A stretch of 64,000 nucleotides of DNA. Source: Actinomycetes bacterium (GTDB lineage: Bacteria; Actinomycetota; Acidimicrobiia; Acidimicrobiales; Ilumatobacteraceae). Below are positions 17,746-26,676 of the stretch, one piece after another. The notes under the pieces were generated by a model, which made no database searches, was not told where the DNA came from, and was given only the letters and a program-made list of their open reading frames with translations. A program made the position numbers and the translations under genes. Numbering within the stretch: position 1 is the stretch's first letter; each line of letters starts with the position of its first letter. The stretch spans positions 1 through 64,000 of the forward strand of contig JANYKS010000097.1 in assembly GCA_025358125.1 (NCBI GenBank), given 5' to 3'.

Positions 17746-18173
17746 TCGCAATGACCGCTGGAGAACTGGCAATCGTGGTCGCCACGGTGCTGTGCGCGAT
17801 CGGATTCGCGGCCCTGATCGTGGTCTTGCTACGGGTCCTGGACACGTTGCGATCGCTGCGCCGCGAAGTCGAGTCGTTGCGGGCCGCGACGCGGCCGCTG
17901 TTGACCGACTTGCAGGTGTCCACCGACCAGGCGCGGGTCGCGATGGCCGAGGCCCGCGATGACCTCGATCGGTTCGATCGCGTCCTCGGATCCGCCGAGG
18001 CGATCAGCGGCGCGGTCGCCGGTGCAAGCCGCGTCGCCCGCGTTGCGCTGTCGACACCCGTGATCAAGGCGGCGGGAATTGCCACGGGCACCGGCCGCGC
18101 GTTCAGACGCCTGCGCGGCAACGACTCGAAGGCGCTTGCGGCGTCGGAACGAGCGAAAGGTATCAAGCGATGA
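17742..18173 (+). CDS. single-pass membrane protein, DUF948-like
   Basis: The 143-residue protein has one N-terminal helix (about residues 8-30, LAIVVATVLCAIGFAALIVVLL). A predicted coiled coil follows (LRSLRREVESLRAATRPLLTDLQVSTDQARVAMAEARDDLDRF), then a basic tail. This matches the small DUF948-type protein that follows rarA in many actinobacteria, where alaS and ruvX come next; here that partner block is replaced by glcDE. Function unknown. Confidence 0.7.
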   Translation: MIAMTAGELAIVVATVLCAIGFAALIVVLLRVLDTLRSLRREVESLRAATRPLLTDLQVSTDQARVAMAEARDDLDRFDRVLGSAEAISGAVAGASRVARVALSTPVIKAAGIATGTGRAFRRLRGNDSKALAASERAKGIKR

Positions 18174-18586
18174 TGAAACGGATCTCGTGGTTCATCAGTG
18201 GCGCAGTCGCCGGCATCGCCGGCGCCGGGTACACCAAGCGCAAGCTCAAGGCGACCGCGTCGCATCTCGCACCGACGAACGTTGCCAGGGCCGCCGTCGC
18301 CAAGGTCAGAGCGAGCAGCCACGATGTCGTCGCAGCCGTCCGCGACGGGCGCGACGCCATGCATGCGAAGGAGACCGAGTTGTGGGCGCGCGTGCACGGC
18401 CGTGCCGATTCGCCGGCCATCGAGACCGGCCCCGACGACCAGGTTCTCTTCGTCGGACCCGACGACCAGGTTCTCGTCGACGGACATCCCGTCGAGCCTG
18501 GCCAGGTGATCGTGCTCCGCGAGGTACGCGATAACGACCACGCCGGCCCTCGCCGCAATAGCCGTCGTACCCGCCGCGGCACATGA
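18170..18586 (+). CDS. small unknown protein with hydrophobic N-terminus
   Basis: The 138 residues start with a short glycine/alanine-rich hydrophobic segment (FISGAVAGIAGAGY) followed by basic KRKLKA. After a helical middle comes a duplicated phrase (GPDDQVLFV / GPDDQVLVD at about residues 87-104) encoded by a near-perfect 19-bp direct repeat at about 18430-18480. The tail is Arg-rich. It is coupled by ATGA to the preceding and following genes. Position after the DUF948-like gene suggests the small actinobacterial partner protein of that cluster; I do not recognise a function. Confidence 0.65.
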   Translation: MMKRISWFISGAVAGIAGAGYTKRKLKATASHLAPTNVARAAVAKVRASSHDVVAAVRDGRDAMHAKETELWARVHGRADSPAIETGPDDQVLFVGPDDQVLVDGHPVEPGQVIVLREVRDNDHAGPRRNSRRTRRGT

Positions 18587-20001
18587 CCTCGCTGGTCGCC
18601 GCACTGCGCGCTGCGATCGCGCCGGATCGAGTTCGGATCGGCGCAGCCGAGCTGAGCCTGTACCGGCGCGACGCGTCGAATTTCGACGGTAACGCATCCG
18701 TCGTCTGCTTCCCGATCACGACCGTCGATGTGCAGGCCGTCGTGAGGGTCTGCGTCGAGCACCACGTGCCCTTCGTGGCGCGTGGTTCGGGCACCGGCCT
18801 CGCTGGAGGTGCCACGCCGCTCGACGGGGCTGTCGTGATCTCGCTGACGAAGATGAACCGGATCCTTTCGGTCGATCCCGAGTCGCGTCAGGCGTGGGTC
18901 GAGCCAGGGGTTCTCAACCTCGACCTCACCAAGGCAGTCCAGCACCACGGGCTGCATTTCGCACCGGACCCGAGCAGTCAGCAGAGCTGCACGATCGGCG
19001 GCAACGTCGCCAACAACTCCGGCGGCCCGCACTGCCTCGCCGACGGCGTGACGTCGGCGCACATCCTCGCGATGGAGGTCGTCCTTCCCGAGGGCGACAT
19101 CATCACGATCGGTGGACAAGACCCCGAACCCCTCGGCCTCGACCTGCGCGGCGCATTCGTCGGCAGTGAGGGAATGTTCGGTATCGCCACCAAGATCTGT
19201 GTCCGCCTGACGGAGACCGCTCCAACGGTGCGCACGATGCTGCTCGATTTCGAGAGCGTGGAAGACGGCGCATCCACGGTGAGCGCGATCATCGCCGACG
19301 GGATGGTGCCCGCCGCGCTGGAGATGATGGATGCACTGTGCACGCGGGCGGTGGAGGAGTATGTCCACGCCGGCCTGCCGATCGACGCCGCGGCGATCCT
19401 GCTGGTCGAGGTGGCCGGGTTGGCGAACGGGCTCGAGCACGAAGTCGAGCGGATCATCGCGATCGGCAAGGCGCACGGCGCGCGCACCGTGCGCGTCGCC
19501 CAGGACGAAGCCGAACGGGCGCTGCTGTGGAAGGGCCGCAAGACTGCTTTCGGGGCGATCGCCCGGATCAAGCCGAACTATTATTTGCACGACACCGTGG
19601 TGCCACGGCGAAAGCTGCCTGAGGTGCTCAACAAGGTCTATGAGATCGCCGAGCGCCATGGGCTGCTGGTGATGAACGTGTTCCACGCCGGCGACGGCAA
19701 CCTGCACCCACTGCTCGTGTTCGACAAGCGCGAGCCGGGTGTGATGGATCGTGTCCACGCGGCGGGCGACGAGATCGTGCGCGTCTCCGTCGCTGCCGGT
19801 GGTGTGCTCAGCGGCGAGCACGGCATCGGCTTGGAGAAACGCGATTACATGCCGCTGATGTTCGGACCCGAGGACCTCGCGGCTCAGGCCGCATTGCGGG
19901 CCGCTTTCGATCCCACCGGTCTGGCAAACCCGACCAAGGTGCTGCCGAGCCCGAGCGCGTGCGGCGATGTGCAGCACGTCCCGGAGGGCGCGTGGATCTA
20001 G
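18583..20001 (+). CDS. glcD: FAD-linked oxidase, glycolate/D-lactate dehydrogenase subunit GlcD
   Basis: This 472-residue VAO-family flavoprotein oxidises 2-hydroxy acids. FAD-binding segments are PFVARGSGTGLAGGATP and TIGGNVANNSGGPHCLADG. The C-terminal cap includes NVFHAGDGNLHP and SGEHGIGLEKRDYM. It is followed by glcE; the iron-sulfur partner glcF lies 7.6 kb away at 27579. Substrate could be glycolate, D-lactate or another hydroxy acid. It starts ATG 18583 inside the end of the preceding ORF. Confidence 0.9.
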   Translation: MTSLVAALRAAIAPDRVRIGAAELSLYRRDASNFDGNASVVCFPITTVDVQAVVRVCVEHHVPFVARGSGTGLAGGATPLDGAVVISLTKMNRILSVDPESRQAWVEPGVLNLDLTKAVQHHGLHFAPDPSSQQSCTIGGNVANNSGGPHCLADGVTSAHILAMEVVLPEGDIITIGGQDPEPLGLDLRGAFVGSEGMFGIATKICVRLTETAPTVRTMLLDFESVEDGASTVSAIIADGMVPAALEMMDALCTRAVEEYVHAGLPIDAAAILLVEVAGLANGLEHEVERIIAIGKAHGARTVRVAQDEAERALLWKGRKTAFGAIARIKPNYYLHDTVVPRRKLPEVLNKVYEIAERHGLLVMNVFHAGDGNLHPLLVFDKREPGVMDRVHAAGDEIVRVSVAAGGVLSGEHGIGLEKRDYMPLMFGPEDLAAQAALRAAFDPTGLANPTKVLPSPSACGDVQHVPEGAWI

Positions 20002-20867
20002 CGGCATTTGCCCAGGAGGTCGGCGGCGTGGCCGACGGCCCGGTCACGATCACTGGAACATCGAGCCGCGGAGGGGGAGTGCCTGGCGTGCGCTGCGTGG
20101 AAGCGCCCGGCGGCATCGAGTGGATCCAGGCCGACGAGATGATCGTGTCGTGTGGGGCCGCGACGCTCGTGGAGCACCTCGATGCCGAGCTCCGCGCCGT
20201 TGGCCAATGTGTCGCGCTGCCACCGGCGGGCACGGTCGGGGGAGCGCTCGCCGTCGGACAGAGCGGCGTCCGCCGTCTCGGCTACGGCCCTGTCCGCGAC
20301 GTGTTGTTGCAGGCTCACTACGTCGGCGCTGCCGGCAGCATCGTGAAGGCTGGGGGGCCGACCGTGAAGAACGTCTCCGGGTTCGATCTGTGCCGGCTGC
20401 TCGTCGGGTCGCGCGGCACACTCGGCTTCATCGGCGCCGTCATCCTGCGAACCCGTCCGCTCGCAGCCGCTTCACAGTGGTACACGACCGATGCCGACCC
20501 GTGGTCGACGCACGCCCTGCTCTACCGTCCGGTGTCGGTGCTGTGGGATGGCGTCACGACGTGGGTATTGCTCGAGGGCCATCCGGACGATGTCGGTGAG
20601 CAGGCGGCCAAGGCCGGGTTGGCGGCCGTGTCTGCGCCCCCGCCGCTGCCGGCGGTTTCGCGTTGGTCGCGCAAGCCCGGTGATCTGCGCGCGCTTGGCG
20701 GTACCGGTCGCTTCGTTGCCGAGATCGGCGTTGGCATCGTGCATCACTCGCAGCCGGCGCCGCCGCGTTCCCTGGAACCGGCTGCGGTTGCCCTGCATCA
20801 GCGGATCAAGCGGCAGTTCGATCCGACCGGACGACTGAATCCGGGCGTCGAACTGCATCATGTTTGA
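19992..20867 (+). CDS. glcE: FAD-binding glycolate oxidase subunit GlcE
   Basis: GlcE is the second flavoprotein subunit of glycolate oxidase. The 291-residue protein is short for the family and shows the pyrophosphate-binding PPAGTVGGALAVGQSG, the VGAAGSIVKAGGPTVKNVSGFDLCRLLVGSRGTLG block and a C-terminal FDPTGRLNPG tail. GTG 19992 overlaps glcD by 10 bases, indicating coupling. Confidence 0.87.
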   Translation: MDLAAFAQEVGGVADGPVTITGTSSRGGGVPGVRCVEAPGGIEWIQADEMIVSCGAATLVEHLDAELRAVGQCVALPPAGTVGGALAVGQSGVRRLGYGPVRDVLLQAHYVGAAGSIVKAGGPTVKNVSGFDLCRLLVGSRGTLGFIGAVILRTRPLAAASQWYTTDADPWSTHALLYRPVSVLWDGVTTWVLLEGHPDDVGEQAAKAGLAAVSAPPPLPAVSRWSRKPGDLRALGGTGRFVAEIGVGIVHHSQPAPPRSLEPAAVALHQRIKRQFDPTGRLNPGVELHHV

Positions 20868-21756
20868 ACAATTCCCGCTCGTCGTCGAGCCACCCGGTGA
20901 CGCCGCGCCATTGATCGAAGCTGCCGCCAGAGCCGCCGAGATATGGCATCTGCCGCCGCCCGAGCTGCTGCGGGTCGGCGCAAACGGCGTGTTCGCCAGT
21001 GATGACGTCGTCCTCAGGGTCAGTCGCGCCACGGCGCCGATGGGCGTGGCGTTGAAGTTGGCCTCACGCCTCGGCGCGCTCGGCGTGAGGGTGTCGGCGC
21101 CGGCGCGCCGCGACTGGTTGGACTTCGACGGTGGGCTGTCCGTCACGGCATGGCAGCGGATCGACGTCGAGCCTGGCGCCCCGATCGACTGGGAGCGTGT
21201 CGGTGCGATGGTGGCCAAAGTTCATCTCCTCGATCCGGAGACCGTCGAGCATCCGCTGCCGTTCTGCGCCGACTTCCCGTGGTGGAACTTCGACGAGATG
21301 ATCCACGAGGCAGACCGTGTCGATCCGGAGGCGCGCGCCGGTCTGACGCGCGCTCTCACCGACAACGAATGGTGGATCGGTGCCGCCCGCCGATCTCGGC
21401 TCGTGGTCTGCCACGGCGACGTTCATCCCGGCAACGTGCTCGTCGATGCGCACGGTCCGGTGCTGATCGACTGGGATCTGCTGTGCGTCGGCCCGCCGGA
21501 GTGGGATCACGGACCCTTGATGACGTGGACCGAGCGCTGGGGCGGCGAGCCGGGCATCTACGAGGCCTTCGCCGCCGGCTACGGGAAACCGATCGATGGT
21601 GACGTCGCCGAGGCGATCGCCGGGATGCGCCTAGTCGCGGCGACGCTGATGCGGCTGCGCAGGGCACGGCTCGACCCGCAGTATTGTGAGGAGGCAAACC
21701 GTCGACTCGCCTACTGGCGCGGCGATCCGCACCCACCGATGTGGCGGGCGCAGTGA
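20860..21756 (+). CDS. aminoglycoside phosphotransferase-like kinase
   Basis: The 298-residue protein has the APH/choline-kinase fold signatures: a catalytic loop VVCHGDVHPGNVLV and a metal-binding VLIDWD. It has no clear resistance-type relatives in context and probably phosphorylates a small metabolite. It overlaps glcE by 8 bases and the next membrane protein by one base (TGATG), so it lies in the glcDE transcription unit. Substrate unknown. Confidence 0.8.
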   Translation: MFEQFPLVVEPPGDAAPLIEAAARAAEIWHLPPPELLRVGANGVFASDDVVLRVSRATAPMGVALKLASRLGALGVRVSAPARRDWLDFDGGLSVTAWQRIDVEPGAPIDWERVGAMVAKVHLLDPETVEHPLPFCADFPWWNFDEMIHEADRVDPEARAGLTRALTDNEWWIGAARRSRLVVCHGDVHPGNVLVDAHGPVLIDWDLLCVGPPEWDHGPLMTWTERWGGEPGIYEAFAAGYGKPIDGDVAEAIAGMRLVAATLMRLRRARLDPQYCEEANRRLAYWRGDPHPPMWRAQ

Positions 21757-23564
21757 TGCCCGAGCAGGATTACGCGAGCCCGATGCACTCTGTTCACGCA
21801 GTGACATCGGGGCGTCGGTTGTCGCGCCTGTCGGGACGGTGGTTGCAATTCTGCGTGGCCTTGTTGATCGTCGCGACGGCGTTGCAACTCCGGCATGCGT
21901 GGGTCGCTCTCGGCGACAACGCGCTGATGCAGATGTGGACAGACGCCGTTGGTGGTCGTGGCACACCGCTCGTGGGCGGAGACGCTCGTCTCGGTTGGAA
22001 TCATCTCGGTCCGTGGGCCTTCTACCTGCTCGCGATTCCGTACAGGCTGCTTGGTGGCTCCTCGCGGGGGCTCTTGGTCGGTGCGGCTGCGATCAACATC
22101 ACCTCCCTGGTGGTGGCCACCCGCTGCATCCGCGCGACATTGTCGGATCGGGCCGCCGCGATCGTCACGGGTGGAGCACTCGTGTTGATGCTGACGGCCC
22201 AGGGCACACGTCTGGTCGATCCGTGGAATCCCTACATCGCGTTGATGCCGTTCCTGTTGGCGGTGGTGAGCTGCTGGGCCGTGTGCTGTGGCCAGTGGCG
22301 ATGGCTGCCGTGGCTGCTCGGCGCCGGAAGCTTCTGCGTCCAGAGCCACATCGTGTTCGGCCCGCCGACCGCGGTGTTGTTCGCCGTAGCGTTCGTGGCG
22401 ATCCGCCGTGGCCCGTTCGAGCAGACTCGGCGCTCGATCTCGCTCGCGGGGATCGTCGCCCTGTTCGCCTGGTTGCCGCCGGCCATCGACATGGTGCTTC
22501 CTCACCGCCACAACGTCTTGCGCGTCGGGCGGTTCTTCACCTCGGATTCCCCCGATGGGCAAGCCGGCTTGCGAGCGGGACTCGGCGTCGTCCTGCGCGA
22601 GACCGGGCTCGGCGCGAGCTGGCTCGGCAGCCACCCCGGATTGACGTGGCAGCGGCAGGCTTTCGACGGTGGCCTCGGTTTCGGTCCCGGTCTGGGCATC
22701 GTTGCGTTGGCAGCGGCCGGCGTGCTGGCCTGGCGGGCGCGGAACCGTCGCCTGTGTGGGCTCGTTGCGATCGTCGCGGCGCTATTGGCGGTCGGAGTCG
22801 TCGAGCTGGCATCGACTCGCGGTGACCTGTATCCCTACCTCTTCGCCTGGGTGGGCGTCGTCGGGATGTTGTGTTGGATGACACTGCTCGTCGCAATCGT
22901 CGAGCTGTTGCGGGTGCCGACGATCACCGACGCGCTACGCGGCGGCGTTGTACTGGTGTCGCTACTGGTGACGATCGGTACAGCACGTTCGGCCCATCCG
23001 AGGAGCCCTCTCGAGCGCCCGCAGGACGCCGGCATCGTGGCCCAGCTCACCCGCGCCACGACGGCCCGCCTCGACCCTCGCCGCCAGTACCGAATCGTGC
23101 ACGGTTTCGATTCGTACAACTCGATCTACGAACACGGTCTCGCGATGCAACTGGTCGAGCATGGCTTCGATGTCAAGGTCACCTCGGACCTCTCGGTCCT
23201 CTTCGGTTGGGGGTTGGTCGACAACCGGTCGGCGAACGCCCCTGGCCTCTCCGTGATCGCGCCGTTCAAGGGTCTGCCGTCGACCAATGGAATCCTGGCG
23301 CTCAATGATCCGTTGACTCCCGCTGAGCGGCTCGAGGAGATCCGCCTCACGATCTTGCTCGACGCCGCGTATCGGGCTGAAGGGCATCTCGACGCCGCCG
23401 ATGTCATCGAGCACGACCAGGATTCGAGCGTCGAGCTGGCCGGCTTCTTGGCTCCGAGCGATATCCGTCAGCCGATGCTCCACCGTCTCGCCGTGTTGCG
23501 CGGACGTGGCCGACCGGTGGCCGTTGTGCTCATTCCGGCGCCGAACGCGGCGATCGGTCCGTGA
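21756..23564 (+). CDS. polytopic membrane protein, probable GT-C glycosyltransferase-like
   Basis: The 602-residue protein has a first helix (LQFCVALLIVATALQL) followed by an extracytoplasmic loop with acidic residues (ALGDNALMQMWTDAVGG). About ten further hydrophobic helices extend to about residue 420, and a soluble C-terminal domain of about 170 residues follows. This layout fits lipid-linked-sugar glycosyltransferases of fold GT-C, but no diagnostic motif fixes the family. It is convergent, with a 16-bp gap, with a second GT-C-like gene. Confidence 0.6.
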   Translation: MPEQDYASPMHSVHAVTSGRRLSRLSGRWLQFCVALLIVATALQLRHAWVALGDNALMQMWTDAVGGRGTPLVGGDARLGWNHLGPWAFYLLAIPYRLLGGSSRGLLVGAAAINITSLVVATRCIRATLSDRAAAIVTGGALVLMLTAQGTRLVDPWNPYIALMPFLLAVVSCWAVCCGQWRWLPWLLGAGSFCVQSHIVFGPPTAVLFAVAFVAIRRGPFEQTRRSISLAGIVALFAWLPPAIDMVLPHRHNVLRVGRFFTSDSPDGQAGLRAGLGVVLRETGLGASWLGSHPGLTWQRQAFDGGLGFGPGLGIVALAAAGVLAWRARNRRLCGLVAIVAALLAVGVVELASTRGDLYPYLFAWVGVVGMLCWMTLLVAIVELLRVPTITDALRGGVVLVSLLVTIGTARSAHPRSPLERPQDAGIVAQLTRATTARLDPRRQYRIVHGFDSYNSIYEHGLAMQLVEHGFDVKVTSDLSVLFGWGLVDNRSANAPGLSVIAPFKGLPSTNGILALNDPLTPAERLEEIRLTILLDAAYRAEGHLDAADVIEHDQDSSVELAGFLAPSDIRQPMLHRLAVLRGRGRPVAVVLIPAPNAAIGP

Positions 23565-23580
23565 ACCGTCGATCCGTGGG

Positions 23581-25050
23581 TCAGGGCGTTCGTTCGTAGA
23601 CGACTACGTATCCGATGGATGTGACCCGTTTGTACGACTGGCGGAGGATCGCGTCGACCCGGCCAGATGGATCGCACGTCGATGCCCGCTGGTACTGAGC
23701 GATATAGCGCGGGGCCAGGCGCGGATCGCCGAGGTACGACACGAGCATGTTCTGCGCGTTCGGTGCGTCACGCACTTCGATGAACCACAGGTACGGGTAA
23801 CCGGGATCCTGGTGCGCATCGGCATACGCGGCAGCGCTCGCGCACAGCACATACAGGTTCTCACCCGGTTTGCGATGCGCTTTGAACCATCGCGCGACCT
23901 GTTCGTCCAGAGGCGACCGACGATCCGCTGCCGCGCGCACGCTGAGTGTTGCGTTCGAGCCGACGAAGACCCATCCGGAGATCGCGAGGCACGGCACGAG
24001 CAGCGCGGTCACGGCGATCGCCTTGAACCTGCCCGCGTGCGACAGGGCCACTCCGGCGAGTGCGCTCAGTGGAGCGGCGAGGAGGAGCCAGTAGTGACGC
24101 CAAAAGCCGCCGCCGACGAGGAACGCCCCGGTAGCTGTCAACACCCACAGCACGAGCACCACCGACGCTGGCAGCATGCGGGCGCGAACGTGGCTGCGGA
24201 GTGGGCGGACGACGATGAATGCGCCAACGAGCGCGGCGATTGCTGTCGTGCCGAGCGTGACGACCGCGAAGCGCCCGGTGTCAAGCAAATTGGCCCAATC
24301 GGACCCCGAAAATGCACTCTGCGTCTTGAGCCGGTATCCGGCAACGGCCGACCACCACCGGGCCCAACCGGTCAGCGCGGCGTGCAACATCAGTATCGCG
24401 ATGACGACGCCGAGCCCGGCGAGCATGGCTACGCCCGATTTGAGGGCACGCCTGCGTTCACTCCGGCGCAGGGCTGCGCGGAGCACCAACCAACCCAGGA
24501 TCGCCGTTAGCCCGTCGAATCCCGACTGTTTCAACGACAGCGCGAGCCCGCCGAGCAAGCCGGCCGAGAAGAACCACAGCAGCGGGCGGTGCCTGCCGGC
24601 AGCGTGAACAGCGACGGCGATACCGGCGGCGGCGACCGCCCCGCTGATCAGTTCGCCATTGGCGCTGTGGCCTTCGAGCACGGGCGTTGCCGACACCACT
24701 CCACAGATGATCGCCGCCCACCGAGCCGCGTTCGAACCGGCGACCTCGCGTACAACGAGTGCGGTCGACACGACGAGGACGACACCGAAGAGCATCGCCA
24801 TGATCCGGATAGATGCCGTACTGCCACCCGACAACCAATCCCAGGCCCGGAACAGCACAAGCAGACCTTGCGGGCGGTCCACCCAGACGTCGCGATACAG
24901 CACTTGACCGTGCGCCCAGCCCCTCGCAATCGCGAGAAAGCCACCTTCGTCCACGCTGACCGGACTCCAAAACATGCGCAGCCGCATCAACACCGACAAC
25001 AGTGCGCCGGCGCCGATCCACACCCAGGTCTGGCGCCGCTCCGCGATCAT
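23581..25050 (-). CDS. GT-C/PMT-type membrane glycosyltransferase
   Basis: The 489-residue protein starts MIAERRQTWVW with an N-terminal helix. A loop follows with acidic residues and an Arg (SVDEGGFLAIARGWAHGQVLYRDVWVDRPQG). That arrangement is typical of ArnT/PMT-type enzymes that move sugars from polyprenyl carriers in the outer leaflet. About ten helices and a soluble tail come next. ATG 25050 was preferred over TTG 25068 because CATACT ends 6 bases upstream. Acceptor unknown. Confidence 0.75.
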   Translation of the reverse strand: MIAERRQTWVWIGAGALLSVLMRLRMFWSPVSVDEGGFLAIARGWAHGQVLYRDVWVDRPQGLLVLFRAWDWLSGGSTASIRIMAMLFGVVLVVSTALVVREVAGSNAARWAAIICGVVSATPVLEGHSANGELISGAVAAAGIAVAVHAAGRHRPLLWFFSAGLLGGLALSLKQSGFDGLTAILGWLVLRAALRRSERRRALKSGVAMLAGLGVVIAILMLHAALTGWARWWSAVAGYRLKTQSAFSGSDWANLLDTGRFAVVTLGTTAIAALVGAFIVVRPLRSHVRARMLPASVVLVLWVLTATGAFLVGGGFWRHYWLLLAAPLSALAGVALSHAGRFKAIAVTALLVPCLAISGWVFVGSNATLSVRAAADRRSPLDEQVARWFKAHRKPGENLYVLCASAAAYADAHQDPGYPYLWFIEVRDAPNAQNMLVSYLGDPRLAPRYIAQYQRASTCDPSGRVDAILRQSYKRVTSIGYVVVYERTP

Positions 25051-25121
25051 CAGCGCAGTATGACCCAAGCACGTTCCGGCGGCGGGTCGGGATCTCGAAA
25101 TAACCGTAATCGCCGACTTTC

Positions 25122-25214
25122 TTACGAACCGTTTACCAATCGGTCGCCGACGAGGACGCGGTGGCGTGCGTACCGCTTGGAGACGCCACGAACGACGAGC
25201 ACTGGATCACCCAT
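25122..25214 (-). pseudogene. 30-codon stub of an ABC transporter ATPase
   Basis: Between the glycosyltransferase and ALDH genes a short reverse frame reads MGDPVLVVRGVSKRY and stops after 30 codons. The opening is the usual N-terminus of polysaccharide/lipid exporter ATPases (VxVxGVSKRY), but Walker A and all downstream motifs are missing. It keeps its ATG (25214) and an upstream TAGTCT. A decayed gene is more likely than a functional 30-residue protein. Confidence 0.45.
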
Positions 25215-25245
25215 AGTGGCTGCAAGACTACGCCTCCACCCGGGC

Positions 25246-26649
25246 TCACATGAATCGGCGGACCAGCCTGTACTTCCAGCTCTTGTACGGCGGGTACAGG
25301 ATCGACGGGTCGGGCTTGGTCGGCTTGCGCAGGACCGACTTGCGATGGCTGAACGTATCGAATCCGGCCTTGCCGTGATACGACCCCATCCCGCTCGCTC
25401 CGACACCGCCGAACGGCAGCTCGCCGACGCCGACCTGGAGGACCGCATGATTGACGCAGACCCCACCGGCCGACGTGCGCTCGATGACCCGGTCGACGGT
25501 GTCGTCGCTACTCGAGAACACGTACAGCGCGAGCGGCTTGTCGCGGTCGTTCACGAACCGGATTGCCTCGTCGATGTCGTCGACGGCGAGCACCGGCAGG
25601 ATCGGCCCGAAGATCTCCTCGTGCATCACAGCGGCATCGGCCTTGACCCCGGCGAGCACGGTCGGCGGCAGGAACTTCGTTGCCCGGTCGCCATGGCCTC
25701 CGCACACCGTGCTGTCGTAGCCCCCGGCGTCGAGCAGGGCCGTGAGCCGGTCCCAGTGACGCTCGTTGACGATCCGGCCGTAGTCGGTCGAACTCTTCGG
25801 GTCGTCGCCGTAGAAGTCGTGAACGGCGCGCAGCAACGCGCCCATCAGCTTGTCCTCGACGGTCGCGTCGACGAGCACGTAGTCCGGTGCGACACAGGTC
25901 TGGCCGGCATTGAGGAACTTGCCCCATGCGAGGCGCCGAGCGGTCACGTCGATGTCGGCGTCAGCTGCGACGATGGCCGGGCTCTTACCCCCCAATTCGA
26001 GCGTGACCGCCGTCAAGTTTTTCGCTGCCGCCGTCATCACGATCCGTCCGACCGTGCCATTACCGGTGTAGAAGATGTGATCGAACTTCTCGGCAAGCAG
26101 CGCCGTCGTCTCCTCGACGCCGCCAGTGACGACGCGCACGAGGCGCTCGTCGAGGTATTGCGGGATCAGCTTCGCCATCGCGGCTGCTGTCGCCGGGGCC
26201 ACCTCTGACGGCTTGAGCACGGCGGTGTTACCCGCCGCGAGCGCCCCCACGAGCGGGGCGAGCAACAGCTGAGTCGGATAGTTCCACGGGGCGATGATCA
26301 GCACGACGCCGAGCGGCTCGGGCACGATCTCGGCTGAACCCGGCTTGAACGAGATCTGCACCTTCACCCGCTCCGGCGCACACCACGCATCGAGGTTCTT
26401 CAAGGCGTGCTTGATCTCGGACAGCACGAGGCCGATCTCGGCGGCGTATGCCTCCATCGGCGGCTTGGCGAGATCCGCTGCCATCGCGGCAAGGAGCGCT
26501 TCCTCCTGCTCGATCAACATCCGCTGGAGCTGGCGGAGCTGGCCTTGACGGGAGTCGATCGTGCGCAACCTGCCGGCGTCGTAGGATTCTCGGAGCAGCT
26601 CGACGATGAACGGGATCGATTCAACGGCTGGCGCAGGGGAATCTGTCAT
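25246..26649 (-). CDS. NAD(P)-dependent aldehyde dehydrogenase, class 3-like
   Basis: This 467-residue aldehyde dehydrogenase oxidises aldehydes to acids. Seen are the APWNYP substrate/cofactor loop, the catalytic Glu in LELGGKSP, the catalytic Cys in NAGQTCVAPDYVL, and EEIFGPILPV. The short length, lack of an N-terminal extension and C-terminal SHRKSVL with a basic hydrophobic tail resemble ALDH3 enzymes acting on long-chain or aromatic aldehydes. TATCCT (26662-26657) ends 7 bases before the ATG, so the mRNA is probably leaderless. Confidence 0.92.
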   Translation of the reverse strand: MTDSPAPAVESIPFIVELLRESYDAGRLRTIDSRQGQLRQLQRMLIEQEEALLAAMAADLAKPPMEAYAAEIGLVLSEIKHALKNLDAWCAPERVKVQISFKPGSAEIVPEPLGVVLIIAPWNYPTQLLLAPLVGALAAGNTAVLKPSEVAPATAAAMAKLIPQYLDERLVRVVTGGVEETTALLAEKFDHIFYTGNGTVGRIVMTAAAKNLTAVTLELGGKSPAIVAADADIDVTARRLAWGKFLNAGQTCVAPDYVLVDATVEDKLMGALLRAVHDFYGDDPKSSTDYGRIVNERHWDRLTALLDAGGYDSTVCGGHGDRATKFLPPTVLAGVKADAAVMHEEIFGPILPVLAVDDIDEAIRFVNDRDKPLALYVFSSSDDTVDRVIERTSAGGVCVNHAVLQVGVGELPFGGVGASGMGSYHGKAGFDTFSHRKSVLRKPTKPDPSILYPPYKSWKYRLVRRFM

Positions 26650-26676
26650 GGGCCACAGGATACGCCGACCGGATGA

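Noticed and set aside
18163-20007. 614-codon reverse frame opposite glcD
   Set aside because: Antisense to the complete glcD reading frame, with no promoter or motif.
20860-21756. Aminoglycoside resistance gene
   Set aside because: Only general phosphotransferase-fold motifs are present; context in a metabolic operon argues for another small-molecule kinase.
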